DNA from: Basidiobolus meristosporus CBS 931.73
Lineage: Eukaryota > Basidiobolomycota > Basidiobolomycetes > Basidiobolales > Basidiobolaceae
NCBI GenBank assembly: GCA_002104905.1
Contig: MCFE01000113.1
Location: forward strand, 62,001 to 126,000
Direction of reading: 5' to 3'
Length of the DNA: 64,000 nucleotides
Position 1 is the stretch's first letter; each line of letters begins with the position of its first letter. The translations under genes and the position numbers were made by a program. Of the stretch, positions 1 to 9,600 are shown one piece after another. The notes under the pieces are model-generated. The model made no database searches and was not told where the DNA came from. It worked only from the letters and a program-made list of their open reading frames with translations.

Positions 1-150
1 ATGTGGATAAGATGGAATCTGTGAGTGTACCAACCACTGATAAAGATGTGACAGTTACCATCCAAAATAGTCTGACAGAAAGGCTTCAGGGCCTTGTATT
101 AGCAATAGAGTCCAGAACTAAGATATGACCTCAGGTCAAGTATATGGAAT
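1..150 (+). pseudogene. copia-A gag fragment
   Basis: This fragment of a Ty1/copia gag matches the better-preserved gag copies at 23220-23340 and 29690-29830: the reading VTIQNSLTERLQGL corresponds to VTILYSLTDELQS in those copies. It is cut at its right edge by a CACTA terminus beginning CCCTATG. It has no start and a disrupted frame, and its left part lies outside the window. Confidence 0.75.
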
Positions 151-224
151 CCCTATGAAAAATTATTGTGATGATCCCATCAAAAGGCTGCCCCAAATTT
201 AAAGGCCCATGACCAAGAGGTATA
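151..224 (+). mobile_element. CACTA-like element, relic of the left terminus
   Basis: It starts with CCCTATGAAAAATTATTG, then the GATCCC-TCAAAAGG subterminal block seen at the left ends of the copies at 1958 and 44814. The block runs to AGAGGTA, where a foldback-type sequence interrupts it. No coding sequence of this copy remains. It is inserted in the copia gag to its left. Confidence 0.7.
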
Positions 225-345
225 AGACTTGTTCTGTTGAATAGTGCCACATAGTGCCAGCCTGTATATAGTGCCAGATTGATTTGGCACTTTACAACAC
301 CATCTGGCACTCTAATTTCTACCACTGTGCCAGTGATAGGATACA
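225..345. mobile_element. Foldback-family relic
   Basis: It begins AGACTTGTTCTGTTG, the terminus of the foldback elements at 15051, 19476 and 47342. Several GTGCCA/TGGCAC motifs follow. The opposite terminus was not found, so this is a degenerate or internally deleted copy, inserted in the CACTA relic. Confidence 0.5.
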
Positions 346-713
346 GTTACTGGTATTATTACTCAATCTTACTTACGTTGCTCAGAACTGTGCTTCTCTT
401 GCTTTATTCACTCTTCAAAAATCTCCAGACACATTTCTCTCAGTGGATATCTTCCTGTATGAATATACCAGGCATCAATCAGTATCTTAACTACTTTACC
501 TATTCTGCTGCTTTCTCCTATGTATGACTTTCCTCTGTATTTACCATCTAATAGGCTGAATCTACTTAGTTATCCAAATATATGCTCTACTCTCACTCTG
601 AAATGATCAAATATCTCATGGTAGAGCTTTGGCATCCTATTAAGCACACCACTCCTTGGCTTCATTTAAGCTTTACTACATCCTAATTTCTGACAATCCT
701 CTCTCATATGAGC
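346..713. other. No gene recognised
   Basis: AT-rich sequence between the foldback relic and a transposase fragment. I see no convincing coding sequence or repeat here. Confidence 0.4.
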
Positions 714-1028
714 TCATTCTACATTACACTTCTCCCCTCTGCTGAATTCTGAATGATTCTCCACCCAGAGTGCTTTATTATGCTTACTTCCAGCAAATAG
801 TCCTTTAAACCAGATGATGCTACCCTCAATGTCAGACAGTGCTTGAAACTTCATACAGTGTTCCTTGTGTTTGCCATAATGAAAGTGCCTCTGCCCTCTG
901 GGAGGTCTGTAAATCCTGACTGGGAGGTATCCAAATACTCCTGCTATGGAATCTATTGCTGAACACTCTGGGATATAGAAGTCTATTGGAGCTTCTGAAC
1001 CTAGTATTCCAAGCTTGGCCTTGGCCAT
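714..1028 (-). pseudogene. DDE transposase fragment (PIF/Harbinger or IS5-like, DDE_Tnp_4 type)
   Basis: The translation has the spacing of a DDE_Tnp_4 core. CSAIDS would hold the first catalytic Asp, followed by RPPRGQRHFHYGKHKEHCMK (family: RP..YY.GKKKRHT.K), then a GxIxWxxGxFxGSxHxxxLW block. The second Asp position in that last block reads Asn (GSKHNKALW). There is no intact start, and the sequences on both sides have stops. The family assignment is by motif only. It is probably a dead DNA transposon unrelated to the CACTA elements. Confidence 0.45.
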
Positions 1029-1957
1029 TCATACCCTCTGCAAGGTGGTTCTTCATTGCTGTCAGCTGGGAATGAAAGCTTCTAGGACTTCTGTTGCCAT
1101 GTATGGTGGGATGAGACTTTGTAGGGCAGTAGTTCTTGCAATAGCAGAGAAGCTTAACAAGGGATCCCCCTGAGTAGATTAAGGTAGATGGTCTGCAGTA
1201 CTTGGTATAGATTTCTTCTAATGTGTCAAAGGAAATCCAGTGATAATGATGGATTGATGAGAAAAGACCATTCAGAAGAGTAAGTTAAATCAGAATTTGT
1301 ATGTGATAAAACAGATGTGACAAAAATCAATTTGGCGCAATCAACTTAACTTATCTGATTTTCTGTGCATTATGATTAAATCTCCAACAATTGCAATGTA
1401 TCCCATTATTATGTTGCAAAAGCATCCTCAAACAGTGACTTAGTGACTTTATTGATCATTTACTCACAAGTCTATAATAAAATAGGAAATCTGCAATTGA
1501 TGCAATTTGGTCCATGTCAGTACAATCCAAGATGCATCATGCATAATATATGGAAATTCTACAATCAGATTAGTTTTCCTATATATCTCACATAAGACAA
1601 AGTTGATGCCAATATATTATGGTACAAGTATTCAAATCCATCACTAAGGTCCCTATACCAAGTCTCAACTCATTGTTAGTACAGCCCAGATAAAACCCAT
1701 CCCCAGCTCACAAGCTTAGTCTGATCCAGAAAAGTCAATATTGGATTTGTTTGAGTTCTGGCCAAATGATTTTAGTATGGCCCAAGTGTCTATGATGAGC
1801 TTTCACATAGATATATTGGCACTAATCATTGATCTATCAGAACTAGATACCTCAGAGAGCTGACAGAGATGGAAGAGTCTGAGTAGAGAGCTGTGGCATG
1901 AGTTTTACATCAAGATCCCAGCCAATATATGTAAGAAGACATAAAACAAGACAAGTA
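1029..1957. other. Unassigned sequence left of CACTA copy 1
   Basis: AT-rich. The first about 230 bases may be the upstream continuation of the decayed DDE transposase on the minus strand. The rest has no recognisable coding region. The last part is the left flank of the CACTA insertion at 1958 and may be continuous with the sequence after 7510. Confidence 0.35.
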
Positions 1958-2288
1958 CCCTATGAGAAACTATTGAGATGAACCTGTCAAAAGGCCATCA
2001 TAAAGTTAAAGTCCTGTGACTAAGAGGTACCAATCCTGTCAGGACATTGTCCAGAGACCGTTGAAAAATAATTGCACCCTAGATTTCACAAAAAACTTAG
2101 TCAAAATTTTTCACCACAACAATGCATAAGTGGCTTCTGATTGGTTCCCTGCCAATTTGCGCACTTTCTGACCCCAGACACTCTATTGCCTTCTATGTTT
2201 GTGTGCATTGATTGACTATTGCCTCCTTTTCACACTCTTTACTCCCTGACTTGACTGTTTCTCTTACTTTTCATGCATACAAATTGAT

Positions 2289-4362
2289 TTATTTCCATTG
2301 ACACTTTGGTTGTGCCTCAATTGCCAATTGTATTGACCTATACAAGTCCCTATACCCTACACAAACATTAAGCCCAACCACACACTCAACAAGTAACTCC
2401 ATTAAAATCCACCACTCAATAAGTATTTCTGCTGTAACACTCTGGTGCCACAACTTTGGTGGGAACCCAATGGCTTTATGCCACTGTTCATTCACAGGTT
2501 CCCACATGTCCTGGTCTTCAGCTGGCACTGCAAGGTTTAGCACCTCATCTGCCAGTATTTGCAAGAAATCCTTGCAATATTCCAGTGCATTTTCTTGAGC
2601 ACTGCTCTTGAAGAAGTGCTGCAACCTCTTGGTGTGCCTATTAATGTTCCAAAACTCCACTGAAGGCATTGTGATAGTTCTTCAAGCTCTTGACATTGTA
2701 GCCTTGTCTGTCATTGGGATCTCCACTCTGTCAGCCATGGAGGATGTGGAGGCTGTGGTAGACAAATTGCCTTTTCCAGCAGACTCATCTACCTTGCCAG
2801 AGTGTAGCTCAACTGGCTACGCTTCCAACTCTTGTGAAAACAGCTGTTTTCTTGTTGGTAAATCTTCTTGGCTATGATGGGATTCAGTCTGTTCCTGGCT
2901 TACAATGTTGATCAGCAGGAACAGCAGTTTTTTTTGCATGCCTCCCTGTCTCAGGCTTGTTTAGACATTTTTCCCTTTACCTTTTCTTTTATTACTGCCA
3001 GGTCTTTCACTGCTACTTTGTCTCAGTGCTTCTTGTAAAGAACTACGTTTTCTCCTGCATATATTCTGCTCTAACACATCTGTTTTGGCCTGCTTGTCTC
3101 TTGCTGGCACTCTGCTGGCAACCTGACGTTTCTTTTCAGCTTGTTTTGAGCTCTTAACTGTAGTAATGAACAGGCTCTTATAAAAGCGGCTGGTTTTTGA
3201 TACTACCAGGTCATTCACTGCTACTTTAACTGGGTGCTTCCTGAGTGGTACTACGCTTTTTCCTTGACAAATGTTGTGCTGGTGCATCCATGTCTGACTG
3301 CTTGTCCCTGATTGGCTCTCTTCCAGCTACCTGATGTCTCTTTGATGCTTATCTGGAGCTTTTGGCCCTGCTTGTAATGGGCTCTTGAGGATACCGCTGG
3401 TTTTTAGCTATGGCACCCTTGTTCTTCTGCCTTTGATAGTTTCTTCTATTCTTAAGATACTCTCTTAGCATACCAATGCTGGCCCAAAATCTCTTTACAT
3501 GTTTGAATCTAGGATAATGCTCATGGAACAAGTCAAGTGCATTTGGCTTGGCCTTGAGTTCAAGATGAGCTCATGGTATGCTGGCCTTAAGGTGATGGCA
3601 TGCTAGACTTCTGACAGCCTCTTATTTATATATTAGCCCACTCTTTGTTATTGTACTCAACGGCTTCATGGATCATCAATGTCTTTTGATTTTTAGGCTT
3701 TGGTATAAACACCACATTGTCTCCCTCCCATGCTATGATAGGTTTTTCTGCAGACTTTATCTATGAGCACTGTTGTTGTGCTTCAAAGGCTGTATGATGT
3801 TCCTCTGCTGCTACATTGGGAAATGGCTCAGTTTTTGGCTGTGGCATTGAGCTACTTGAGTTCCTTCTTTGCAGCAAAGATACTGCTTTCTCTACCTGGG
3901 ATATTGATTGCTCTACATGTATTATCTGCTCATCCTGTTTTGGACTATTTCCTGATTTCTCAGGGCCATTGCATCTATCTTATCAGCCACTGTACCTAAT
4001 TGCTTCATTAATGCTTTGGTATGAGCTGCCAACATACTTGCTAATATAGGTGGTGGTGATGTTATTATGGCCACTTGCTGGTCTTCAACTGAGGGTACTG
4101 CATTTGCTACATTCTCATCTGCCTGAGCATAATGGTCAGCTTGTGGCTCCACCAAGGTTCTCAATTGCTTACTTGACTGAGAGCCTGAGGAGTCTGCATT
4201 ATTACCTTCAATGGGCACACTGTCCACAGGGCCTTTTTTGGATGTAGCCCTGCTTGTTGCACTAAATGTCAAAGCAAGCTGTTGTCCAACTATTCTTTGG
4301 TTGCCATCAGTGGTGGTGTTTGGTTGAGAACCAGACAACTTTGCTTTAACTTTTGGTGGCAT
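2289..4362 (-). pseudogene. CACTA second gene (ORF2), copy 1
   Basis: ORF2 starts at ATG 4362 (MPPKVKAKLSGSQP) and runs leftwards, away from the transposase. Homologous blocks recur in the copies at 42029 and 47212. In order they are a Ser/Thr/Asn-rich start, an acidic stretch (EPQADHYAQADENVANAVPS), a conserved central domain, two Lys/Ser-rich 69-residue repeats and a C-terminal domain ending near YRDLYRSIQLAIE. In this copy the blocks lie in different frames (3922-4362, 3349-3531, 2961-3287, 2289-2669), so it is dead. I do not recognise the family. Its place beside a CACTA transposase suggests a TnpA-like DNA-binding or accessory role (inference). Confidence 0.7.
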
Positions 4363-4584
4363 GTATATGGAAGTGAGTCAGGCCAAAGGGGAAATAGCGC
4401 TACATAGGTGTGTGTATGTGGTGCCACAACTTTATTTATAGTGCTTACTATGGCAGGTCATCATTGAATCTCACATTCATATAGGTACAATGTCTCAAAT
4501 ACAAGACTGTCTTAAGTTCACATGAGTATTGACCAAAAAGTAATAAAATAGCATTATGTTGTTGAAGGTCAACTGTTTGCCCCA

Positions 4585-6574
4585 TGGACCAGACTACTTT
4601 GACTCAACACCGTAAAAGAAGAGAAAAAAGACTATGTGGCTATTGTGGAAAGCCTTTCAGCCATGAAACATGCAGACAGCATAGGAAGTATTTTAAGGAT
4701 CATGGCCAGTGCTACCCACCCTAGTCATATTTGACCATTCACCAGTAATCCATCTTCTGGTGAATGATGCAATGTTATGGCTAGAGAAGTGGCATATTTC
4801 CACTCATGTCAGCAATGAGGGCTTTGAGGATTTATTACTACTTCTTGCCAAAATCATACCAGGATGCAACTTACCATGTACATGGTACAAGTGGACAATT
4901 GTCCTATGGCTGGCAACATATGATCCAGAGACTGTCCTGATTCCAGCATGTATTAACAGTTGCATGGCATTCACATTGAAAAATGCTACCATTGCAATGT
5001 GTCCAAATTGTCAGGAATCCACCACCATTGAGGGAAATCATTGTTCACACTCCAGATATATTCCAGTCATACCCTGTCTGAGGAAGCTGATGCAGTCCAA
5101 CAAATATTGCAAAGCTATACAGTACTGCACTCAGTATCAATCAAGTGCCAACATATCCAATATATCCGGTGGCAAACATTACTAACAGCTAAGAAGCAAA
5201 GGCTACTTTGAAGGTATATATGACCATGCCTTTGCTTTAGCACTTGATGGATTCTCACTAAACAAATACTCTACCAGCAAATCCTGCTGGCCACTGATTC
5301 TCATCAATCTTAATTTGCTGCCCATCTTACAGCACCAGAGCAATAATCTGATGGTAGTCTCACTGGTATTGGGGCCTAAATCACTGTCCAACCTGGATAG
5401 CTACCTGTATCCATTGCTGGATGAATTTTGTATGCTTTCCAGCAGTGTAGTAGGGTAAACATACCTCCCACAGTCAAGTTTATTCATATAGCTATTATGT
5501 GTGCTTATCCAAATTCTATCTTATCAGTATTATTCAATTCTTCTTTTACCCATATTTTTAGTATTATCACCATATGATGTTTACCCTGATTAGTTATTAG
5601 CATTAGTTATCCCAGATGTTATTCAGCTTTGTGAACTGTGTATGTATCTATATTTGGTAAGTACCTGCGTCAGTACCTGTGACACATGACCTAAGCCTGT
5701 GCTAACATCCTTACCATTTAAATAGCATTTATGGTATCTCTATGTTGCACAGGTTTCTGACTAGTGTTCCCTGATGGGTTGGATGTGCTGCGCCTTTTAG
5801 AACCTTCCAGGACATTCTTGGCATGTTTTAGGCTCATAGTGATGTCATCAAGAATTCCAGTGATGCCTAGAATTTTCTAGAGCCTAGTCATTAGTAATCA
5901 CTTTGCAATCAGGAAAAGTATTTAAGGGAAGTCAATCCCTCATCAATATATCATCCCTTCAATCAGTAACACTTCTTCCTTATTGATTAGCAGTTGATCA
6001 CTGCACCTGCCTTCAACAGTTACATCTCAGACCTGCCAAAAAGGAGCTTTTCAGGGTAGTGCACAAGATACACAGAGGCCTTTGGAGACACTTGGAGTAC
6101 CTAGGAAGCTAGAGAAGCAGGAGCTTTTACCATAGTGACATATTGACAAAGACACCAGCAGTTTAGACCCATAGGTTTTTGCATCCATCAGATTCCTCAC
6201 ACCTCTTGTGTTGTGTAGCTTCTCCCAGGAGTACCTCCACACCACCACAATGTGTAGATCTCTGCCACTACTGTATCCATTCTCTACTCCATCTTGCACG
6301 GTCTGTGGAGAATTTTAGGCCTTGCTTCACCTTTTGGGAGTTTCCTATGGAGTGGATGTGTGGGGAGATAGGAAGACAAGTCAAGTTGCAAGTACTCCCA
6401 TATCCCAACCTCATCAAGAGTATTACCATCAAGTCCATCATGGATGTAATGAGTTGGCTCATGGAGGACAGCCAGGAAGAGTTGGAAAATAATGAGGACA
6501 GATGTGCATATGGAGGCACCTATGCCTATGGCATTAAGAAGCTAAGCAGCCCCAATGCATGGGTAATCAGTTAA
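4585..6574 (+). pseudogene. CACTA tnp2-type transposase, copy 1 (broken)
   Basis: It begins MDQTTLTQHRKRREKR with a CGYCGK...H...H zinc-finger-like segment. A deletion then removes about 100 codons around 4715 and changes frame. The middle part (4709-5185) aligns with the better copy at 40039-41808. Near 5460 the gene is interrupted by foreign sequence and resumes near 6250 with the C-terminal block (FTFWEFPMEWMCGEIGRQVK), ending at TAA after WVIS. By family, tnp2-domain proteins cut and integrate the element. This copy cannot encode one. Confidence 0.75.
5461..6250. mobile_element. Insertion inside transposase copy 1, probably LTR-like
   Basis: The intact copies lack this block of about 790 bp. 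Its left part is bounded by a perfect 10-bp inverted repeat, GGGTAAACAT (5453-5462) and ATGTTTACCC (5577-5586). The rest starts TGTTTACCC and has a TATTTAAG box at about 5925, which would suit an LTR promoter. I found no second copy in the window and no clean target duplication, so its class is unsettled. Confidence 0.4.
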
Positions 6575-6638
6575 GTAATGCAAAGATGGGTTGAGTGTAA
6601 CAAGCAACTAATTTTTATCAGGAAGACCCCACAAAGAT

Positions 6639-7029
6639 ATGCCAGATTTCTTGTGGTCCCAAGCCAACTTCTGCACCATTCAATACAGAATTCACACAAA
6701 CAAAAGCCAGAGCGCACCTATAAGGGGGACTAGAATCCAATAAGGAGAAGGAATATATTGGCTTAATACCAAGAAGTTCTTTGTGGATATTGAGGAGGTA
6801 TTCATGGCAGAAGTGGCAATAACCAAGCATACATTTGCAAGATGCATATGTTACCTGAAGTACAAGGTATATGGCAACTTTGCAAGTATCACACTAAAAA
6901 GCCGCAAAGTAGAGGTGATAGAAGTATGTCAATTGTGGCAGGTGTGAGTGCTTGTAGATATTAGTAAGCAGGAGGCCGTAGTTTTCTTGGACTCAAACTC
7001 CATGCAGAAGACCCAAGGTAGTAGTGGGT
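6639..7029 (+). pseudogene. CACTA C-terminal ORF, copy 1
   Basis: Homologue of the 130-residue ORF at 50180-50572 (MPDFLWSQANFCTIQY...). Here it has at least one in-frame stop, after QLWQV. It lies just downstream of the transposase stop in every copy and resembles the extreme C-terminus of fungal tnp2 transposases, so it was probably once part of the same protein. Confidence 0.6.
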
Positions 7030-7510
7030 AAGCAAATAAAGAGGGGCAATTCTACAGTGGAATATACAAATTGCACAAGGGGGGGGGTAGAAAAGGAAAT
7101 ACCTTTTGGTAAATTAGTATGGTAGCACTTTACAGTACCAGCAGTAGACCATGATACTACTAATATAATGCCACAAGAGTCTTGCAGTAAGGCCATCAGA
7201 ATACCTTCAGGTTTCTTGCCATATAAGGCAATTGAATGTCCTGGCTGATTGGATGAACTTAATGTAGTTATAGAGCGCTAAAAGACCACAACAATACCAT
7301 GCAAATATTGTCACAGCGCCAATAAAATATTGTCAAGTTTTATTGCTTTATTTGGTTGTAAAATTAGCAAAGCACCATCATGATCCCGTCATAAGATTGT
7401 TAGGAGGGTCACTAATTCCAAGCTGCTGGTATTGTGATGGTCTCTAAATGGGATCCTGATGACTGATCCAGATTGGATCCACCTGCAGGACCAAATTATT
7501 TTTCATAGGG

Positions 7511-8374
7511 ATATTAAACTCAACAATGCGCTGAGAGTGAGGGGTTTTGATGAGGAAGCTGTGCACAAGCATTTCCATGCGCAATTTGCGCAGTTTGAGC
7601 CAGACACATCCATTTGTGCCTCAACTTTGGGAACCAAAGAGATTATGAAAAGGTTTTTGCCTCATATGACTAATGTACTATGTAATATATTAGTAGAGCT
7701 AAGTTTTTCCAAGAGCAATACACACAGGAATCACAAGGCAACAGTTCCACAGTGGCCAACAGAGGGTAAGTGAGTACCTTGAGGAATCAGAAGGTGAACT
7801 TCAAGAGGATGAATACAGACCACAAGCAGCTGCATCTAGATTCAGCCAGGACTCCTTGCTTGATTCCTTACCATCCCCTGCATCATTGGCATGCCAGCAC
7901 ATGTCAGTCCAATCTACACCAACACCCCTAACAACAGCACCCTGCATTGAGTCAATGTGCATCAGATCAATGCAAGTGCTTCAGAGCAAAACTGCCAGAA
8001 CTCACCAAACTGCTCATTTAGACACAAGTCCATTGGAGCAGGCCAAGTTGTATCAACATGTAGCATCACATCAAACTCAGCCAAGGGCTATGTCAATGCA
8101 TCAAGTAGTGCCTGCATGTGCTAGCACACCTGAATATCAACAAGTCATCTCAGGGGAACTGACTGACAATGACCCAGATGGAGTGCCTCTGTCACTGGAG
8201 TCTTTGACAAGTAAAAAAATGCATCAGAGCATAGCATTTCAGGCTGATTCTGTTATATTTTCTGGAGCAATTCAGTATGGCCAAGCTCTAGCATTGCACT
8301 CATCAACTAGGAGGCAAAGTATTGACTACAAGTACACAAGTAGCAAAGATGATAGTCAACAAGGAAGTAGTTGA
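7511..8374 (+). other. Unrecognised open frames right of CACTA copy 1
   Basis: Two open stretches lie in different frames. One (7511-7773) reads DIKLNNALRVRGFDEEAVHK and contains HFHAQFAQFEPDTS. The other (about 7856-8374) is rich in Ser, Gln and Thr with no domain I know. A GTAAGT donor-like site at 7766 could link them by splicing, but no acceptor is convincing. They may be a retroelement gag or a displaced host gene. The first frame starts directly at the CACTA edge, so its 5' part is probably left of 1958. Confidence 0.35.
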
Positions 8375-8509
8375 AGTGTGCAAAGTGATTCACTACCAAA
8401 TGCTTCAGTAGTAATCTCTGTGAGAAAAAACCTAGAAGAAGAGGATGCAATTCATTGAAAAGTTACCATTTGTCATGATTCAAACAACACATTTTTTTGC
8501 ATTCCAAAA

Positions 8510-8885
8510 TAAGCCATCACAAATCAGTGATCACTTATTTCTGTTATAGGTTATATCAAGGTTGTCTTGCATTCAAGACAGAGCTCCTACAATAAAGACC
8601 CTGCATATGTATGTATTCTCTATAACACCAGTGAAGCTATTTGATTTGATCTACACCTACACAATTAGTTGTGTGCTTGCTATGACACCTTGTCCAATTA
8701 CCAAGATTGGGGGTTTACTTGCTCAGTGGGCATAATGGGATATTTGATGGCAAATCAGGCAGCGTTTGTATTGGTCAATAAGCAATTGGGGGCTAAGAGC
8801 TTCAGGATACTTTTAGATTAATCAGCTATAGACATACTGTGTAATTGAAGTGCTGGTAATCAAAATGGTAAGTATTGGTGTAGTT
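8510..8885 (+). repeat. Dispersed LTR-like repeat, copy 1
   Basis: It aligns by eye with 21412-21775 in the same orientation. Shared landmarks are AGTGATCACT, TATTTGAT, GATATTTGATGGCAA/GTATATTTGATGGCAA and GTAAGTAT/GTGAGTAT near the end. The size and the lack of coding suit a solo LTR of an otherwise unseen family. Ends are approximate. Both copies lie just left of minus-strand CACTA transposase fragments. Confidence 0.45.
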
Positions 8886-9029
8886 TATAGTATAATACAC
8901 AGTTATTCCCATTTACATCAAAGAAGAATTTCCAGTCACCAGATTTTACCTACCACAATAATAGTATCCAATTATGCACATGCTGCAAACATTGCAAGTT
9001 GGCACAATTGTCCATGCCAACCTCACTGT

Positions 9030-9600
9030 GTCGGATTACCTTGGGTCTTCTGCATGGAGTTTGAATCCAAGAAAACTATGGCCTCCTGCTTACTAATATC
9101 TACAAGCACTCACACCTGCCACAATTGACATACTTCTATCACCTCTACTTTGCGGCTTTTTAGTGTGATACTTGCAAAGTTGCCATAAAGCTTGTACTAC
9201 TGATAAAATATCCATTTTGCAAACATAAGGGTGGATGCAGCTACTTCTGCCATGAATATCTCCTCAATATCTGCAAGGAGCTTTTTGATATTTAGCCAAT
9301 ATATTCCTTCTCCCTGCTGAGTGCTAGTCCCCTATATAGGTGTGCTCTGGCATTTGTTTGTGCGGAATCCATACTGAATGGTGTAGAAGCTGGCTTGCAA
9401 CCAAGATAAACCAGCATACTTTGGTACAGCTTTCCTAATAACAATTAGTTGCTTGTTGCACCCAATGCAACTTTACATTACTTAACTGATTACCCACACA
9501 TTAGGGCTGCTTAGCTTCTTAATGCCATAGGAATAGGTGTCTCCATGTGCACATCTGCCCTCAGTATTTTCCAACTCTTTCTGGCTGTCCTCCATGTGCA
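9030..9600 (-). pseudogene. CACTA transposase C-terminal fragment
   Basis: Reads leftwards. The 3' ORF corresponding to 50180-50572 occupies about 9030-9420, preceded (at higher coordinates) by the transposase C-terminus with its TAA. At 9600 the match stops in the middle of a conserved word and gypsy coding begins, so the gypsy copy or a deletion truncated it. Confidence 0.65.

Larger units (their letters stand above)
1958..7510 (+). mobile_element. CACTA-like transposon, copy 1 (defective)
   Basis: Both ends are present: CCCTATGAGAAACTATTG at the left, and at the right the inverse ending AATTATTTTTCATAGGG. Inside are ORF2 on the minus strand (2289-4362), the tnp2-type transposase on the plus strand (4585-6574) and a conserved C-terminal ORF (6639-7029). 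The flanks are GTA on the left and ATA on the right, which fits a decayed 2-3 bp target duplication. Both genes are broken, and about 0.8 kb of foreign sequence lies in the transposase. Confidence 0.85.
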
